64,000 nt of DNA from NCBI RefSeq assembly GCF_024808255.1, contig NZ_JANTYS010000009.1, positions 1 through 64,000 on the forward strand. The letters are read 5' to 3'. A model generated the notes under the pieces. It was not told where the DNA came from and made no database searches. It saw only the letters and a program-made list of their open reading frames with translations. Origin of the DNA: Mucilaginibacter dorajii. GTDB lineage: Bacteria > Bacteroidota > Bacteroidia > Sphingobacteriales > Sphingobacteriaceae. This document shows positions 62,100 to 64,000 of this stretch, one piece after another. How positions within the stretch are numbered: position 1 is the first letter of the stretch; the number at the start of each line of letters is the position of its first letter. Position numbers and translations under genes: made by a program.

Positions 62100-62332
62100 G
62101 ATTAGGGAAAGTGTTTTTTGGATTGCAAGCCCGCAAAACTTTGGCTAAAGCCATCTTTTCGGCTGCCCTCTATAGACCGTTGGCTAAAGCCAAACGGCAA
62201 TGAATAAAAGAAATTGGCTTCAAAGAAAATTGAAAATTCATTGCCGTCCCATTTATGGGGCGGAAAGACAACAACCTACAAAATGGCTTTAGCCAAAATC
62301 AGTTCTCTATATTTAAAATATCATTTTCCCGT
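62100..62332. repeat. repeat region with GGCTAAAGCC palindromes between convergent genes
   Basis: TTTGGCTAAAGCCA and TTGGCTAAAGCCAA occur near 62140 and 62182, and the complement TGGCTTTAGCCAAA near 62284. GGCAATGAATAAAA-type text also faces a TTCATTGCCG complement. The block is a non-coding palindromic repeat that may terminate the kinase and regulator transcripts from both sides. Confidence 0.65.
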
Positions 62333-62974
62333 TTACAAATTATACTGCAATATAAACTTGGTAAGCTCAACCGGATTTTTGAGGTTTAGCTTTTGCATAA
62401 TGTTTTTACGGTGGGTTTCAACCGTGTAAATGCTCAGGTGCAGGTGATTGGCCATTTGCTGGTTGGTAAAATCCTGTTTAATAAATTGCAGTAGTTCGAG
62501 CTCCCGCTTGGTAAGCTGAAATTGCTTTAAAAAAACATCCGGCTCATCAAAGTTTGAATTTACCACGGGTAGTTTGGCCGGGAAACATGGTGTACCTTCA
62601 CTTACCAGGCGCATCACTCTTAACAGTTCGCTTTTCTCGGCATTTTTAAAAAGATAGCCATCGGCACCGCCGGCCCTGGCTTTTTCAATCAGGTGTTCTT
62701 CGTTATAGGTAGATAGCATGATCACCTTTATTTTGGGGTGATAGTCCTTTACCCTTTTTAGCACATCAAAACCGTTCATCCCAGGCATGTTGATATCAAG
62801 CAGGATGAGTTTTGGCGTATGCGTATGCAATAAACCCAGCAATTCCTTACCATTTGCAGCAATATTGAGGATCTCTATATCGGGCTCGGTTTGCAATAAC
62901 ATGCTAAGTCCGTTTATAAACAAGGTGTGGTCATCTGCTATAATAACCGATAATTTTTCAGCTGTTGTTTCCAT
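62333..62974 (-). CDS. NarL/LuxR-family response regulator
   Basis: The 213-residue protein has a receiver domain with Asp14, Asp15, phosphoacceptor Asp60 (LILLDINMPG), the switch Ser/Thr in VIMLSTYNEEHL, and Lys in YLFKNAEKS. A C-terminal LuxR-type HTH (about 145-205) with LTKRELELLQFI and TNQQMANHLHLSIYTVETHRKNIMQKL follows. It binds DNA as a phosphorylated dimer. A shared box lies 45 bp upstream of its own start, allowing autoregulation. Confidence 0.94.
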   Translation of the reverse strand: METTAEKLSVIIADDHTLFINGLSMLLQTEPDIEILNIAANGKELLGLLHTHTPKLILLDINMPGMNGFDVLKRVKDYHPKIKVIMLSTYNEEHLIEKARAGGADGYLFKNAEKSELLRVMRLVSEGTPCFPAKLPVVNSNFDEPDVFLKQFQLTKRELELLQFIKQDFTNQQMANHLHLSIYTVETHRKNIMQKLNLKNPVELTKFILQYNL

Positions 62975-63018
62975 CGTACTAATTATCAGTAAATCTAAAC
63001 TTTATCATCACTTCAAAA

Positions 63019-63068
63019 AATACCAACTGCTTTGTATTGTGTACCCTACCGGTACTCCATAAAATTGT
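63019..63068 (+). promoter_or_regulatory. conserved 50-bp box with a TAC/GTA palindrome, copy 2
   Basis: AATACCAACTGCTTTGTATT (63019-63038) starts a box that matches 59945-59994 at 43 of 50 positions, and the last 16 nt (TACTCCATAAAATTGT) are identical. It lies 71 nt before the ATG at 63140 and 45 bp upstream of the response regulator start on the other strand. The same orientation and spacing as copy 1 suggests a shared promoter or operator. Confidence 0.65.
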
Positions 63069-63139
63069 GTTATTGAAACGGAACGAAAAAGAGTTTATCC
63101 AGCTTAACCATTTTATAAAAAACCATTAATCTAAAGGCG

Positions 63140-63283
63140 ATGAAAGATATAATAGGCACTTTACTGATCATGCTATTTTGCATAACTGCCCTTTCCCGTA
63201 ACAAACATCCGGATAGGGCATTACCGTCAAGACCTAAACCCAAACCAATAAAGCCCGACAGGAGCGATGGTTTGACAAATTAA
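63140..63283 (+). CDS. 47-residue proline/lysine-rich small protein
   Basis: The frame from ATG 63140 to TAA 63281-63283 encodes a hydrophobic N-terminus (IIGTLLIMLFCITALS) and a basic tail with RPKPKPIKPDRSD. It is preceded by the shared 50-bp box and followed by a terminator at 63352, which support expression. The N-terminus could be a signal or anchor. It has no recognised family and may have been missed by standard gene finding. Confidence 0.55.
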   Translation: MKDIIGTLLIMLFCITALSRNKHPDRALPSRPKPKPIKPDRSDGLTN

Positions 63284-63351
63284 TTAAAATCTATTATACC
63301 ACCTAAACCAGGAAAACACGCTAAAAATTGTTCTATAAATAATTGGGGGAT

Positions 63352-63392
63352 GGAGCCCTGTCGGTAGCAATACCGCGGGGTTTCCTTTTTTT
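63352..63392 (+). terminator. intrinsic terminator after the 47-residue gene
   Basis: GGAGCCC and GGTA pair with TACC and GGGGTTTCC across 63352-63385, then a T-run reaches 63392. It lies 69 nt beyond the stop of the small gene and supports transcription of that gene on the plus strand. Confidence 0.75.
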
Positions 63393-63405
63393 ATAAAACC
63401 TCAAT

Positions 63406-64000
63406 TTATTTTAGGTCGATGTTTATTTTCTGGTTTAAATCGTTCACTGCTTTTTGTGCCGATGCTATTTTGCTGCTTATAGCAGTACTTATACCCACTG
63501 TATTGATATCTGTCATTTTTCCAATAGCATCAATATACCATTTAGCCCACACATCAATTTTATGCTTTTCGGCATCTGCCGCCGATCCATCTTTTATGGC
63601 CTGTAGCCCAAGCGTGGATTCGGTTTGTAGCCTGTCGGTGGCATTTTTTTGAAGTTCGTCAACCAGGCTTATTGTTGTTGATTCATTTGCCGCGGTTAAC
63701 GCAAAAGCTGTAGCCAGGGCGCTCACGCCAACATTTTTCATTTCCTGGGCCGATACCATGTTTAACCTATCGGCATCGGTGTGGTAATACACATCCGTAA
63801 AATGCCACATCAGCAAACCCGGGATTTTAGCCTGCAAAAATGGCGTGTGGTCGCTGCCGCCTTCAAATGGATTGCTCATCACTACCCAGCCATTTTCCTT
63901 TGCCTGTTGCCTACAGCGATTTAATACCAGGTCGTTAAAATAATGCGGAAACATATCTGACTCTTGCAACGGCCTGCCCCCCCATTCGGTATGCTTATCT
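63406..64000 (-). CDS. M28-family metallopeptidase, C-terminal part cut by window edge
   Basis: The frame is open to the right edge, so the 5' part lies outside. The visible residues include the M28 metal-site region (EGGSDHTPFLQAKIPGLLMWHFTDVYYHTDADRLNMVSAQEM), with GGSDH and the H-TD pair. The C-terminus (about the last 100 residues) is a helical extension. M28 peptidases are zinc aminopeptidases and carboxypeptidases, often exported. The partial protein lacks its N-terminal signal region, so location is unknown. Confidence 0.85.
   Translation of the reverse strand, partial: DKHTEWGGRPLQESDMFPHYFNDLVLNRCRQQAKENGWVVMSNPFEGGSDHTPFLQAKIPGLLMWHFTDVYYHTDADRLNMVSAQEMKNVGVSALATAFALTAANESTTISLVDELQKNATDRLQTESTLGLQAIKDGSAADAEKHKIDVWAKWYIDAIGKMTDINTVGISTAISSKIASAQKAVNDLNQKINIDLK

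Overview
The window looks like a chromosome segment of a Bacteroidota bacterium, most likely of the Sphingobacteriaceae (Mucilaginibacter/Pedobacter type). The reasons are two SusC/SusD pairs, an ECF sigma/FecR/SusCD locus, many lipoproteins, a PafA-type phosphatase, matches to the Bacteroidota promoter element TAnnTTTG, little sign of Shine-Dalgarno sequences, and many palindromic intergenic repeats. The genus is an inference from gene content. No tRNA, rRNA, CRISPR array, phage or full insertion sequence was seen.

Layout. 0-8.6 kb is mostly minus-strand housekeeping: a M23-type peptidase, rbfA, a lipoprotein, a LolC/E-type permease, an MBL hydrolase, a SprT-like protein, feoAB, and a gcvH-vanZ-lipoprotein operon. 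9-15 kb has an MscS channel, a sigma factor overlapping a hybrid membrane-anchored TonB-like protein, a small phosphatase, and an exported M20 hydrolase. 15.4-19 kb has three tandem FKBP lipoproteins and aspS. 19.2-22.7 kb is a thiamine-uptake operon (TPP riboswitch, TonB-dependent receptor, PnuT). 22.8-29.7 kb is an ECF sigma/FecR/SusC/SusD locus. 30.4-38.1 kb has a second sigma factor overlapping a membrane protein, an acyl-CoA dehydrogenase-like enzyme, a PafA phosphatase, a ThiE-like protein and two small membrane proteins. 38.2-41.3 kb is trpE-trpG-trpC behind an apparent Trp attenuator. 41.6-51.4 kb is a SusCD locus with a GH92 mannosidase and an unrecognised large exported protein. 51.7-58.9 kb has exported proteins, a polysaccharide deacetylase and an LRR protein kinase. 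58.9-63.3 kb has a proline-rich exported protein, two very small genes and a two-component system. The right edge cuts an M28 peptidase.

How parts work together. The receptor and PnuT would carry thiamine across the outer and inner membranes under control of TPP. The trp genes combine a tandem-Trp leader peptide and terminator with the TrpE feedback motif. Each sigma factor at 10.4 and 30.4 kb overlaps its downstream partner by 11 nt. Two tiny genes near 60.1 and 63.1 kb share a 50-bp upstream box at the same orientation and spacing. The box contains a NarL-like TAC/GTA palindrome, and a NarL-type two-component system lies between them. This is the best candidate here for an undescribed small regulon.

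A further theme is palindromic repeats that enter functional sequence. One such element sits inside the TPP riboswitch, and another supplies the start and first residues of TrpG.
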